From Dehalococcoidia bacterium (lineage in GTDB: Bacteria > Chloroflexota > Dehalococcoidia > SpSt-223), in the NCBI GenBank assembly GCA_026003895.1, contig BPIC01000001.1:186001-250000 (forward strand): 64,000 bases of DNA, written 5' to 3'. A program made the translations under genes and the position numbers. Position 1 is the stretch's first letter; each line of letters opens with the position of its first letter. Positions 16,754 to 24,715 of the stretch are shown in pieces. The notes beneath the pieces were generated by a model. That model did no database searches, was not told where the DNA came from, and saw nothing but the letters and a program-made list of their open reading frames with translations.

Positions 16754-17849
16754 CGCTCCCTCCCACCAGATCTGTCTCCGGTTGATACGCTTCCAGCCGG
16801 GCACGAACGGCCGACAGGAACCGCCCTGCCGCTGCCCCATCCAGCACGCGATGGTCGAAGCTGAGGCAAAGGTTCATGATGGAGCGTACTTCGATCGCAT
16901 CGCCGGTGACCACCACCGGCCGCTTGACGATCGCCTCCATCGTGACGATCCCTGCCTGCGGCGCGTTCACGATCGGCACGGAAAGCACTGAACCGAACGC
17001 ACCGGTGTTGTTGACGGTAAAGGTGCCGCCGCGCACCTCGTCTGGCGCGAGTCGCCCTGCCCGCGCCCGGGCAACGAGATCGGCGACAGCGCGCGCCAGT
17101 TCCACGAACGAAAGGCGGTCGGCATCGCGGACAACGGGGACGATCAGTCCGTCGTCGAGGGCGACGGCGATCCCGAGATGCATCCGCTCCGACCGGACGA
17201 CGCGGCCGTCTTCCCAACGGCTGTTCAACGCTGGCACCGCCCGCAACCCATCCACGACGGCGGTGAGCATGAAGGGGAGATACGAGAGGGCAACGCCGGT
17301 ACGCTGCTCGCACGCCTCTCGCACCGTCGCCCGGAGCGCCACGAGGCCCGATACGTCCGCTTCCTGCATCGTCCAAGCCGTGGGAATCTCGCGGTAGCTG
17401 CGTGTCATCTGCTCGGCGATACTGCGGCGCAAGGCCTCGTTCACGGCCGGAGCAGGGGCGGCCGAGCGCCGGGCGATGAAGGCGAGGACGTCGTGCTTGG
17501 TCACGCGACCGCCCTCGCCAGAGCCAGGGACGAGCGCGAGATCGACGCCGTGCTCGGCAGCGAGCTTGCGGACGACGGGGCTGAACCGATCGCCGGTGCG
17601 CGCCGCCTCTGCGTCGACGGCGATCTCGGCGATCAGCGTGCCGATCGGGACAGTCTCTCCTTCCTCCGCCAGCAGACGCGCTATCCGCCCAGCGACCGGA
17701 GACGGAATTTCAACGGTCACTTTGTCGGTCATCACTTCGACCAGCGGCTCATCGCGGGCGATCGGGTCACCCACCCGTTTGAGCCAGCGCACGATCGTTC
17801 CTTCGACGGCGGACTCGCCAAGTTGGGGTAAGGAGATCGCGGTCGTCAC
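16737..17849 (-). CDS. Lipoyl-dependent 2-oxoacid dehydrogenase E2 acyltransferase
   Basis: A 370-residue dihydrolipoamide acyltransferase. Domain order: one lipoyl domain (about 1-78, lipoyl Lys in VMTDKVTVEIPSP), a short linker, an E3/E1-binding domain (SPVVRKLAAEHGVDL, about 93-128), and the catalytic core (about 140-360) with VNNTGAFGS and the active-site SFDHRVLDGAAAG near residue 340. Such cores transfer acyl groups from lipoyl to CoA. No E1 or E3 gene is nearby. Its neighbours are two ferredoxin-like-fold proteins and a racemase-type enzyme, so the substrate is open. GTG 17849 overlaps the upstream stop by 4 bases. Confidence 0.85.
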   Translation of the reverse strand: MTTAISLPQLGESAVEGTIVRWLKRVGDPIARDEPLVEVMTDKVTVEIPSPVAGRIARLLAEEGETVPIGTLIAEIAVDAEAARTGDRFSPVVRKLAAEHGVDLALVPGSGEGGRVTKHDVLAFIARRSAAPAPAVNEALRRSIAEQMTRSYREIPTAWTMQEADVSGLVALRATVREACEQRTGVALSYLPFMLTAVVDGLRAVPALNSRWEDGRVVRSERMHLGIAVALDDGLIVPVVRDADRLSFVELARAVADLVARARAGRLAPDEVRGGTFTVNNTGAFGSVLSVPIVNAPQAGIVTMEAIVKRPVVVTGDAIEVRSIMNLCLSFDHRVLDGAAAGRFLSAVRARLEAYQPETDLVGGSDASTS

Positions 17850-18154
17850 ACCACCACCTTGACGTCGTGCACGCGATAGGCAAACGGCTGGAGCAGCCAC
17901 GAATCGAAGATGGCGCGCACGCCCAGCGCGTCATCACCCGTCCAGAACGCCTCCCAGGCAGCGCGGTCCGTCCACGTCGTCTCGAAGACGTAGAAATAGG
18001 GACCGCCGCTGAAGTGAAGGAGGCGACCAGCGACGAAGCCGGGCTGACGGCGAAGGATGGCTCCGGCTTGGCGCGCCGCTTCTTCCAACTCGGGACGTTT
18101 TCCCGGCTGCATCCAGAGGTCGGCCAGCACCACCACGGGCTCAGATGAAGTCAT
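17846..18154 (-). CDS. Small dimeric alpha-beta barrel (antibiotic biosynthesis monooxygenase-like) protein
   Basis: A 102-residue protein with the look of the ABM/ferredoxin-like fold: VVVLADLWMQPGKRPELEEA, FVAGRLLHFSGGPYFYVFET, TDRAAWEAFWTGDDA. Members are cofactor-free oxygenases, haem-degrading enzymes or stress proteins. No function can be assigned. Start ATG 18154 lies inside the end of the upstream gene (14-base overlap), and its stop overlaps the E2 start, so the operon is tightly coupled. Confidence 0.6.
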   Translation of the reverse strand: MTSSEPVVVLADLWMQPGKRPELEEAARQAGAILRRQPGFVAGRLLHFSGGPYFYVFETTWTDRAAWEAFWTGDDALGVRAIFDSWLLQPFAYRVHDVKVVV

Positions 18155-18728
18155 ACCGCACCACCAGCTCGCCGCGGTCGGTCGCCGGCGGCTGCGGGCA
18201 GCAGGCCGCCATCGCCTCGAGCGCCGCCGCGTCGAGGCCATCGTCCGGGCCCAGAACGACGAGCACGTAGCGGTTCGGCAGCCCACGGTTACGGTAGAGC
18301 GTCAGGGACTCGATGCCGCTGCTCCGCTCGGCCAGCGTGCGCGTTTCGGCCTCGAACTCACGCTCGCGCCCGGGGGTTGTCTCGTAGAAACGAGCGCCCG
18401 CACGGTAGCTCGGCGGCTCGCCCCGCCGTTCAGCGACGACAAGATCGTAATAGCCCGGGGTCATCCAGCCGCGCTCGGAGAGCGCCGGGGCGCCCCGCGT
18501 CACCTTCGGCCGGAGCCGCTGATACTCCGGGTCGACGCCGAATGCCTCCGACTGCGCTTGGGTTTCCCAGAGCATGACATCGACGAAGCGCGTCGGATCA
18601 TCGGCGGACTGCAGCACGTGCTTGTAGTGGATGCCGGGAAAGCGACGCACCAGCTCCGAATAGGTCGTGTGCTGGGCCCGCAGCGCCTCTGGGTCGTTCG
18701 ACCGGATTTCGACCACGATGCCAAACAT
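18141..18728 (-). CDS. Two-repeat dimeric alpha-beta barrel protein
   Basis: A 195-residue protein made of two ABM-like repeats: about 1-75 (MFGIVVEIRSNDPEALRAQ ... RFVDVMLWETQAQSEAFGVD) and about 110-190 (ARFYETTPGREREFEAETRT ... NRYVLVVLGPDDG). Each repeat has the beta-alpha-beta pattern of monooxygenase-like domains. It is the first gene of the four-gene operon ending at 16073 and has a GAGGGAG ribosome site before ATG 18728. Function unknown. It may pair with the single-domain protein downstream. Confidence 0.6.
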   Translation of the reverse strand: MFGIVVEIRSNDPEALRAQHTTYSELVRRFPGIHYKHVLQSADDPTRFVDVMLWETQAQSEAFGVDPEYQRLRPKVTRGAPALSERGWMTPGYYDLVVAERRGEPPSYRAGARFYETTPGREREFEAETRTLAERSSGIESLTLYRNRGLPNRYVLVVLGPDDGLDAAALEAMAACCPQPPATDRGELVVRYDFI

Positions 18729-18803
18729 TGGGTTCTGCTCCCTCAGGCCATCGCGCCAGCCAAGTGCGCCGATAGCGCGATTCGCCTAGCAGCGGCGCAC
18801 GCG

Positions 18804-18831
18804 GCAGCGAGCCGGTGGCCCCGCTCGCTGC
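18804..18831 (-). promoter_or_regulatory. Leader hairpin of the E2 operon
   Basis: GCAGCGAGC (18804-18812) and GCTCGCTGC (18823-18831) form a perfect 9-base stem in the roughly 115-base leader between the promoter and ATG 18728. It has no T tract. Confidence 0.35.
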
Positions 18832-18849
18832 GGGGCGCACGGTAGGCGC

Positions 18850-18879
18850 AGCGTAGCACGTGCCGACCGGCCGCGTCAG
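18850..18879 (-). promoter_or_regulatory. Promoter of the E2 operon
   Basis: On the minus strand CTGACG (18879-18874), 18 bases, TACGCT (18855-18850). Moderate match, correctly placed for the 18728-16073 operon. Confidence 0.45.
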
Positions 18880-18923
18880 GAAAGCGGGGCATCCGAGGGG
18901 CAGCGTGCGCTAAGCTCAGGCAC

Positions 18924-19670
18924 GTGAATAGCGTACCTCTCCCTGCCGTTTGCCCAGCCTGCGCCACACCAAGGCGGCCGGACGATCGCGCCTGTCGCGT
19001 TTGTGGCACGGTGTTCCTCCCCGCCGCCGCCCCCAGCGGTCCGCCGCAGCGCGGTGTGACCAAGCAATTCGTGTTGCTGGCGGTGGCCGGTCTCGTCGCG
19101 TTCGCCTGCATCAGCGGTGGGGTGGCGGCACTCGTCGCAGCGGGGGGGCGAGCCGACCAGGCAACGACTGGGCTGATGCGGCCGACCAGCACCCCGAGTC
19201 CTGGCGGGATCTTCGAGGCGAGCGAGGTCCGTAACCCATATTCGGCGGCGCCGCTCGGGGCGCCGGTGCGGATCCGCGCCAGCGGGCGGGAGTTGCACAT
19301 TTCGGTGGCCTCGGTCCAGCAGGACGCCCTGTTGGAACTGCTTCGGCTGGGCATTCCTGTCGCGCCCCCCGACCCGAACTTCGACTACTTGTTGATCAAG
19401 CTGCGCATTCAGTACGTTTCCGGCCCGCCCGGCGCGTTCGTCACGCCGCTCACCACGCAAGAGGTCATGGCGCAAGGGCAAACGTGGGGCCGGTCCGCGC
19501 TCGCCCCTTCGCCGCCGCCGCCATTTTCCGGCGCGGTTCTGCCTGGCCCTGGGGCAAGTCACGAGGGATACTTACCACCGGCGATCGTTCCGAAAGCCGG
19601 ACAAGCGGAAGCCGTGCTCTCCCTGCAGCTGCAAGGGGTAGTGGGAGAAATCTGGTTGCGGCTCGGTTGA
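18924..19670 (+). CDS. Zinc-ribbon membrane-anchored protein with beta-rich extracellular domain
   Basis: A 248-residue protein. Residues 10-30 form a zinc ribbon, VCPACATPRRPDDRACRVCG (CxxC...CxxC), followed by a single transmembrane helix (about 49-72, VLLAVAGLVAFACISGGVAA). The extracellular part begins with a Thr/Ser/Pro linker and is beta-rich, resembling DUF4352-type domains (LLIKLRIQYVSGPPGAF). Function unknown. GTG 18924 lies 7 bases after TAAGCT (18911-18916), so it may be translated from a leaderless message; no good SD is seen. Confidence 0.6.
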   Translation: MNSVPLPAVCPACATPRRPDDRACRVCGTVFLPAAAPSGPPQRGVTKQFVLLAVAGLVAFACISGGVAALVAAGGRADQATTGLMRPTSTPSPGGIFEASEVRNPYSAAPLGAPVRIRASGRELHISVASVQQDALLELLRLGIPVAPPDPNFDYLLIKLRIQYVSGPPGAFVTPLTTQEVMAQGQTWGRSALAPSPPPPFSGAVLPGPGASHEGYLPPAIVPKAGQAEAVLSLQLQGVVGEIWLRLG

Positions 19671-19780
19671 GCAGCCGATTGGGCCCCCTCGAATCGGCCA
19701 GTGCCGCCGAGCGAGAGGTGCAACTCGCGGCACTCGGCGGCGTGAGACATGGTGGCGCGCTTCACTGAGGAGGCAGACTG

Positions 19781-20815
19781 ATTCAGGACCGCGACGAACG
19801 GCAGCCATTCGCATCAGCCCCATCGGGCACGCCATCCCGCCGGCCACTCGGCATGCGCATCTTGCTGCTCGCGACGGCGGTCGGGCTATTCGTCGTCGGG
19901 CTGCTCTTCGGCGAGCCGGTTGCGCCGGACGCCGCCGGCCCTCAGCGCGGCGTTTCACCGATCGTGCGGCGCTCGCTTCAGGAGGCGCTCGCCACCCGCG
20001 GTCCCGCCCGAGTCGAGCGCGCCGTCCACGAGCATGGCGAGCTCCGCGAGGAGACGTTCTTCAGCGCCACCCTCGGACGCGAGGTGGTGTATGCCGTCTA
20101 TCTCCCGCCGGGCTACGAGACGAGCGGCCGGCGCTACCCCGTGCTGTACGCACTGCACGGCGTGGGAGGAAACCACACCGAATGGGTATCGTTTGGCGTT
20201 GCCGATATGGCCGACGCGCTCTTCGCGTCCGGCGAAACACCGCCGTTCATCATGGTCTTTCCGCAGGGCGACCAGTCGTACTGGTTCAATCACCCGAACG
20301 GAGACCGCTGGGCGGACTACCTGACCGACGACGTCGTGCCGCTGATAGACCAGCGATACCGCACGCTTCCCCACCGCGAGGCCCGGGCGATCGGTGGACT
20401 ATCGATGGGCGCAACGGGAGCGCTGCAACTGGGATTTCGCCGCCCCGACCTCTTCGGCGTGGTCGGGGCACACAGCCCGAGCTTCCGGACCACGCCCGAG
20501 GGAACGAGCACCTACGAGCCTGACGAACCGGAAGTGTTTTGGTACTTCCGCAATCCGGCTGACTACCGTCCCTACGATCCCTTCGAGCTGGCGCCCCGTC
20601 GCGCGGCGGAGGCGCGGCGCCTGAGAATCTGGCTCGACGTCGGTAACAACGATCCTTGGCTGCCCACCGTGGAACGGTTCCACGCCCTCCTGACCCAGCT
20701 CGATATTCCGCACGAGTTCTCGATTGGGGAGGGCACCCACGAGATGTCGTATTGGGGGCCCCGCATGGGTCAGTACGTCGCGTTCTACGGCCTGGCGCTG
20801 GAGCCGGCGTCGTAG
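19781..20815 (+). CDS. Membrane-anchored putative esterase (esterase D/mycolyltransferase family)
   Basis: A hydrolase with an N-terminal membrane helix (LLLATAVGLFVVGLLFG) and an esterase-D-like domain. It has YPVLYALHGVGGNHTEW (oxyanion region), nucleophile Ser in IGGLSMGATGALQL, acid in WLDVGNNDPWL and catalytic His in GEGTHEMSYW. Likely acts outside the cell on small esters. The start is uncertain. The first ATG, 19853, has no ribosome site, whereas GAGGAGG (19767-19773) stands 7 bases before an in-frame ATT at 19781, giving 344 residues with a basic cytoplasmic tail before the helix. If ATG 19853 is used the protein has 320 residues. Confidence 0.75.
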   Translation: MQDRDERQPFASAPSGTPSRRPLGMRILLLATAVGLFVVGLLFGEPVAPDAAGPQRGVSPIVRRSLQEALATRGPARVERAVHEHGELREETFFSATLGREVVYAVYLPPGYETSGRRYPVLYALHGVGGNHTEWVSFGVADMADALFASGETPPFIMVFPQGDQSYWFNHPNGDRWADYLTDDVVPLIDQRYRTLPHREARAIGGLSMGATGALQLGFRRPDLFGVVGAHSPSFRTTPEGTSTYEPDEPEVFWYFRNPADYRPYDPFELAPRRAAEARRLRIWLDVGNNDPWLPTVERFHALLTQLDIPHEFSIGEGTHEMSYWGPRMGQYVAFYGLALEPAS

Positions 20816-20827
20816 CAGGTGAATCGG

Positions 20828-20900
<73 letters not shown>

Positions 20901-20908
20901 CCCCGATG

Positions 20909-20937
20909 ACTATGCCATCGGGCCGCGACGCGGTCAA
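20909..20937 (-). promoter_or_regulatory. Promoter of tRNA-Arg
   Basis: On the minus strand TTGACC (20937-20932), 17 bases, CATAGT (20914-20909), about 8 bases before the tRNA 5' end. Confidence 0.65.
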
Positions 20938-20965
20938 GTCCGGCGGGCCGCGCAGCCGCCGACGA

Positions 20966-20974
20966 TGATACGAT
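20966..20974 (+). promoter_or_regulatory. Extended -10 promoter of yggS, leaderless layout
   Basis: TGATACGAT has the TG extension plus a TACGAT -10 box (20969-20974). No -35 is visible, as allowed for extended -10 promoters. GTG 20981 follows after six bases. Confidence 0.5.
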
Positions 20975-20980
20975 TGCGGC

Positions 20981-21664
20981 GTGAGCCTCGCCGAGCGACT
21001 CGGGCGCGTTCAGGATGCCATCGCCGCCGCGGCCGCACGGAGCGGCCGCTCGGCCGACGCCGTCCGTCTGGTGGCAGTGACCAAGACCATTCCGGTCGAA
21101 ACGATTGCCGAGGCGTACACGCTCGGCGTCCGCCACTTCGGCGAAAACCGCGTCCAAGAGGCGCTGCCAAAAATCGCCGCTCTCGCCGAGCGCGGCATCC
21201 GACCGACGTGGCATCTCGTCGGCCACCTCCAAACGAACAAGGCGGCGGCGGCGCTGCGCTCCTTTGATATACTTGAGGCGGTCGATTCCCTCCGCCTGGC
21301 CGAGGCGCTCAGCCGGCGTAGTTCTGGCGCGCCGGTGCGCATCCTCCTCGAGGTCAACGTCGCCGGCGAGCCGAGCAAGTTTGGCTTTCGGCTCGACGAC
21401 CCGGCACAGCCGTTCGCCGACGTTGTGGCGGCGATCCGCGCGTTGCCCGGGCTCGTGGTGGAAGGATTGATGACGGTTGCGCCCGTGGCCAACGATCCGG
21501 AGACGGTGCGACCGGTGTTTCGTCGGCTCGCCGAGCTCGCGGCAACGCATGGCCTTGCCGAGCTCTCGATGGGGATGACCGACGACTTTCCGGTCGCCAT
21601 CGAGGAAGGGGCGACGATCGTCCGGATCGGCCGCGCGATCTTTGGAGAGCGGCCACCTCGGTGA
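20981..21664 (+). CDS. yggS: YggS/PLPBP family PLP homeostasis protein
   Basis: A 227-residue fold-III PLP protein that buffers pyridoxal phosphate and affects amino- and keto-acid balance. Key motifs: VRLVAVTKTIPVETI with the PLP Lys near residue 35, GVRHFGENRVQEALPK, WHLVGHLQTNKA, VNVAGEPSKFGF, GLMTVAPVANDPE, and ELSMGMTDDFPVAIEEGATIVRIG for phosphate binding. The 4-base distance pattern of a leaderless start (see promoter) and lack of an SD favour GTG 20981. It is first in a conserved yggS-proC-yggT cluster. Confidence 0.92.
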   Translation: MSLAERLGRVQDAIAAAAARSGRSADAVRLVAVTKTIPVETIAEAYTLGVRHFGENRVQEALPKIAALAERGIRPTWHLVGHLQTNKAAAALRSFDILEAVDSLRLAEALSRRSSGAPVRILLEVNVAGEPSKFGFRLDDPAQPFADVVAAIRALPGLVVEGLMTVAPVANDPETVRPVFRRLAELAATHGLAELSMGMTDDFPVAIEEGATIVRIGRAIFGERPPR

Positions 21665-21684
21665 GGTGGTCGCGAGGAGCAGCG

Positions 21685-22473
21685 GTGCGGGTCGCCATTG
21701 TCGGCGGCGGCAAGATGGGCGAGGCGATTCTCAGTCGGCTTCTTGCAACCTCGCCCGAAGACGAAGTCTCCGTCGTCGAGGTGGATCCAGCCCGACGGGA
21801 CTACCTCGCCGCACGCTACCGCATTCCCGTCCACGCCACACCCCCTGCCGACGCGGCTGACGTGGTGGTACTCGCGGTCAAGCCGCAGGACGCCGCTGCT
21901 GCCTACCGCTCCCTCGGGACGCTGCGGCCCGATCAGGTGCTGCTGTCGATCCTCGCCGGCGTTCGAATCTCCTCGATTCGCGAGGGAACAGGCCACTCGG
22001 CTGTCGTGCGAGCAATGCCGAACACCCCTGCAGCGATCGGCGAGGGATTCACGGTTTGGACGGCAACTCCCGAGGTCGCTGAGCCGGCACGCGAGCAAGT
22101 GCGGTCAGTATTGGCGAGCCTCGGACGCGAGCGCTACGTCACGGACGAAGCGTATCTCGATATGGCAACGGCGGTGAACGGCAGCGGCCCTGCGTTCGTC
22201 TATCTGTTCATCGAGGCGCTCTGCGACGCGGCGGTCGCGATCGGCCTGCCACGGGCGATGGCGCACGATCTGGTCCTTCAGACGGTGCGGGGAGCGGCGG
22301 CCTACGTCGAGGCGACGGGCGCCCATCCGGCGCAGCTCAAGAACGACGTGACCTCGCCGGCAGGCACGACGGCCGCCGGTCTGTATCAGCTCGAACGGCA
22401 TGCTCTGCGGGCCGCCATTCAGGACGCCATCGCAGCGGCCTATCGGCGCTCCCAGGAACTCGGCAATGCGTGA
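21685..22473 (+). CDS. proC: Pyrroline-5-carboxylate reductase
   Basis: A 262-residue NAD(P)H-dependent reductase that makes proline from pyrroline-5-carboxylate. It starts with a Rossmann motif, VRVAIVGGGKMGEAI, and has VVLAVKPQD, RAMPNTPAAIGEGFT, AVNGSGPAFVYLFIEALCDA and the substrate/dimer motif KNDVTSPAGTTAAGLYQLE. GTG 21685 is chosen because the Rossmann strand begins there and GAGGAG sits 5 bases upstream. GTG 21661, overlapping the yggS stop, would add eight residues. Confidence 0.93.
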   Translation: MRVAIVGGGKMGEAILSRLLATSPEDEVSVVEVDPARRDYLAARYRIPVHATPPADAADVVVLAVKPQDAAAAYRSLGTLRPDQVLLSILAGVRISSIREGTGHSAVVRAMPNTPAAIGEGFTVWTATPEVAEPAREQVRSVLASLGRERYVTDEAYLDMATAVNGSGPAFVYLFIEALCDAAVAIGLPRAMAHDLVLQTVRGAAAYVEATGAHPAQLKNDVTSPAGTTAAGLYQLERHALRAAIQDAIAAAYRRSQELGNA

Positions 22474-22491
22474 ACGGAACGGTGATCCACG

Positions 22492-22758
22492 GTGTTGACC
22501 TATCTCGCGACCTTTCTCTGGCTCCTCTTCCAAATCTTGACGATCGCCATCATCATTCGGGCGCTGCTCTCGTGGTTTCCGATCGATCGCAGCAACCCGC
22601 TCGTCACGATCCTCGACCAGATCACCGAGCCGGTGCTTGCACCCTTGCGGCGTATTATTCCCACGATCGGGATGATCGACATCACCCCGCTCGTGGCTAT
22701 TCTGCTGTTGCAGCTGCTCCAGAGCATCGTGGCGCGAGTCGCCAGCAGCCCGCTGTAG
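22492..22758 (+). CDS. yggT: YggT family membrane protein
   Basis: An 88-residue protein with two hydrophobic segments (about 3-27 and 64-84) and the YggT centre RALLSWFPIDRSNPLVTILD, then TEPVLAPLRRIIP. YggT/YlmG proteins affect cell division or osmotic tolerance in other bacteria; their molecular role is unclear. GTG 22492 start, 18 bases after proC, in the common yggS-proC-yggT order. Confidence 0.85.
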   Translation: MLTYLATFLWLLFQILTIAIIIRALLSWFPIDRSNPLVTILDQITEPVLAPLRRIIPTIGMIDITPLVAILLLQLLQSIVARVASSPL

Positions 22759-22786
22759 CGCTGCGCGTACCGAGGAGGGTACATCC

Positions 22787-23971
22787 GTGACTGATATTGT
22801 GCTGGTTGCCGGCGTGCGCACCGCGATCGGGACCTATGGCGGAAGTCTCCGCGACGTGCCGGCAAGCGAGCTTGCGACCGCTGTCGTGCGCGAGGCACTC
22901 TGCCGCGCCAACGTTCGGCCAGAGGATGTCGAACACGTCGTTTTCGGCTCGGTCAATCCGACGTCGAAGGAAGACCCCTATATAGCCCGCGTCGCCGCGG
23001 TGAATGCCGGCATCCCGGTGCGGACTCCCGCCGTTACCGTCAACCGGCTGTGTGGTTCCGGCCTCGAGGCGATCACCGCCGGGGCGCGCCTCATCCTTGC
23101 CGGCGACGCCGATGTGGTCGTCGCCGGCGGCGTCGAGTCGATGAGCCGTGCGCCCTATTGGTCGACCAAGACGCGCTGGGGCGCCCGGATGGGCGACGAA
23201 ACCCTCGTCGACTCGGTGCTGGCTGGGCTACACGATCCCTTCCACAACATCCATATGGGCATTACGGCCGAAAACCTCGCCGAGAAGTACACGATCTCGC
23301 GCGAGCGGCAGGACGAGTACGCGCTGCTCAGTCAACAGCGCGCCGTCCGGGCGATTCAGGAAGGGCGCTTCCGCAGCCAGATCCTCCCGATCCCGTTGCC
23401 CGGTCGAAAGGGCGAGACAAAACTGTTCGACACCGACGAGCACCCGCGACCGGATACGACGCTCGAAAAGCTGGCGGCGCTGAAGCCGGCCTTCAAGCCG
23501 GGCGGCACCGTCACGGCCGGCAACGCCTCCGGCTTGAACGATGGCGCCTCGGCGGTAGTGCTGATGACGCGTGAGCGAGCCGACCAGCTTGGCGTCACCC
23601 CGCTCGCCCAGCTTGTCTCGTGGGCTGTCACTGGCTGTCGGCCGGAGCATATGGGGATCGGACCGGTGACGGCGGTACCAAAGGCGCTGATGAAGGCAGG
23701 GCTGCAGCTTGGCGACATCGACATCATCGAGTTCAACGAGGCGTTCGCGGCGCAGGTGCTGGCGGTCGTCGACGAGCTCGGCTTCGACCTCGAGAAGATG
23801 AACCCGAACGGTGGGGCGATCGCGCTCGGGCATCCGATCGGGGCGACTGGCACCATCTTGACCGTCAAGCTGCTCGCCGAGTTGCAGCGCACCGACAAAG
23901 AGTTCGGCCTCGTCACGCTCTGCATCGGTGGGGGTCAGGGCATCGCGGCGGTGTTCAAGCGCGAGAGGTAG
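22787..23971 (+). CDS. Acetyl-CoA acetyltransferase (thiolase)
   Basis: A 394-residue thiolase. It has nucleophile Cys in VNRLCGSGLEAI near residue 89, GGVESMSRAPY, the C-terminal GGAIALGHPIGATG (His) near residue 350 and LCIGGGQGIAAVF (acid/base Cys) near residue 380. The NEAFAAQ motif is present. It can condense two acetyl-CoA or cleave 3-oxoacyl-CoA. No other beta-oxidation or PHB gene is adjacent, so direction is open. GTG 22787 has GAGGAGGG upstream. Confidence 0.92.
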   Translation: MTDIVLVAGVRTAIGTYGGSLRDVPASELATAVVREALCRANVRPEDVEHVVFGSVNPTSKEDPYIARVAAVNAGIPVRTPAVTVNRLCGSGLEAITAGARLILAGDADVVVAGGVESMSRAPYWSTKTRWGARMGDETLVDSVLAGLHDPFHNIHMGITAENLAEKYTISRERQDEYALLSQQRAVRAIQEGRFRSQILPIPLPGRKGETKLFDTDEHPRPDTTLEKLAALKPAFKPGGTVTAGNASGLNDGASAVVLMTRERADQLGVTPLAQLVSWAVTGCRPEHMGIGPVTAVPKALMKAGLQLGDIDIIEFNEAFAAQVLAVVDELGFDLEKMNPNGGAIALGHPIGATGTILTVKLLAELQRTDKEFGLVTLCIGGGQGIAAVFKRER

Positions 23972-23988
23972 GCCTCCGTCAGGAGGCC
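23971..23988. terminator. Hairpin between convergent thiolase and membrane protein genes
   Basis: GGCCTCC (23971-23977), loop GTCA, GGAGGCC (23982-23988). It spans both stop codons, is symmetric and could slow transcription from both sides. There is no T tract. Confidence 0.35.
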
Positions 23989-24677
23989 GGGCCAGCTTGG
24001 ATAATGTTGATGGCACGCGCCGCGATCATCGCCAGTATGACGAGCGAGACGCTCGCTTGGACCATGATCAGCCCCTTCGCCCGCTTCGACAGCACGACGG
24101 TGTCGGCGGGGCTGAACGCCGTGCTGTGGCTAAAGGCAAGGAACAGGTAGTCAAAATAGCTGGGGCGCCAGTCCTTCCAACTTGCCAACTCGATGGTCTG
24201 TTGAGGGAAGGCGAAGTCCCCTCGCCCGGCAGTCGCTTGACGCGCTTCGAGCCCGCCGCCGTCGACCAGCCAGTACCAGATTGAAAAGATGAGCACATTG
24301 TTCGCCCAGAGCAACCCGGCGTCCCAGAGGAGCTCGTAGGCGTTGGTCTCAGTTTCGAGCGAAAAGAGGAGCCCGGTAACACTGAGCAGCAGGCCGAGGG
24401 TGACGAGGCCCGCGAAGCCAAAGGCAATGCGGCGGAGCCAGCGCAGCCAGCCGAGCAGCCAACAGAGCACCGCGAGGCCGAGGACGACCCCCTCGATGGC
24501 AAACGAGATCTGAATGGTGAGCAGATCCTCGTCGGCGGCCTCGCTCGGCAACTCTTGAATGAAGGTATCACCGATCGTCAGGTCGACGAGCAGCACAGCC
24601 GCCATCGCAATGAGGGTCTGCCAGCCAACCGGAAGCCGGCGCTTCGCCGGCGCAGAAGTGTTCACGGCCGGCAGCAT
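23979..24677 (-). CDS. DUF1345-like integral membrane protein
   Basis: A 232-residue protein with about five or six membrane helices. The C-terminal part, DYLFLAFSHSTAFSPADT then VVLSKRAKGLIMVQASVSL, resembles the DUF1345 family, where the TAFSPTD segment sits between the last two helices in a way recalling a channel pore loop. Function unknown; ion transport is a guess. The start is uncertain: ATG 24677 overlaps a TATCAT -10-like box (24681-24676), so GTG 24665, giving a sequence beginning VNTSAPAKRR, may be the real start. Divergent from purU. Confidence 0.65.
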   Translation of the reverse strand: MLPAVNTSAPAKRRLPVGWQTLIAMAAVLLVDLTIGDTFIQELPSEAADEDLLTIQISFAIEGVVLGLAVLCWLLGWLRWLRRIAFGFAGLVTLGLLLSVTGLLFSLETETNAYELLWDAGLLWANNVLIFSIWYWLVDGGGLEARQATAGRGDFAFPQQTIELASWKDWRPSYFDYLFLAFSHSTAFSPADTVVLSKRAKGLIMVQASVSLVILAMIAARAINIIQAGPAS

Positions 24678-24715
24678 GATACGCTACGCCAAGCGTCTCA
24701 CCGAAGGAGCATTCC

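Noticed and set aside
23971-23988. A true bidirectional intrinsic terminator
   Set aside because: The hairpin is real, but neither side has a T tract, so it is listed only with low confidence.
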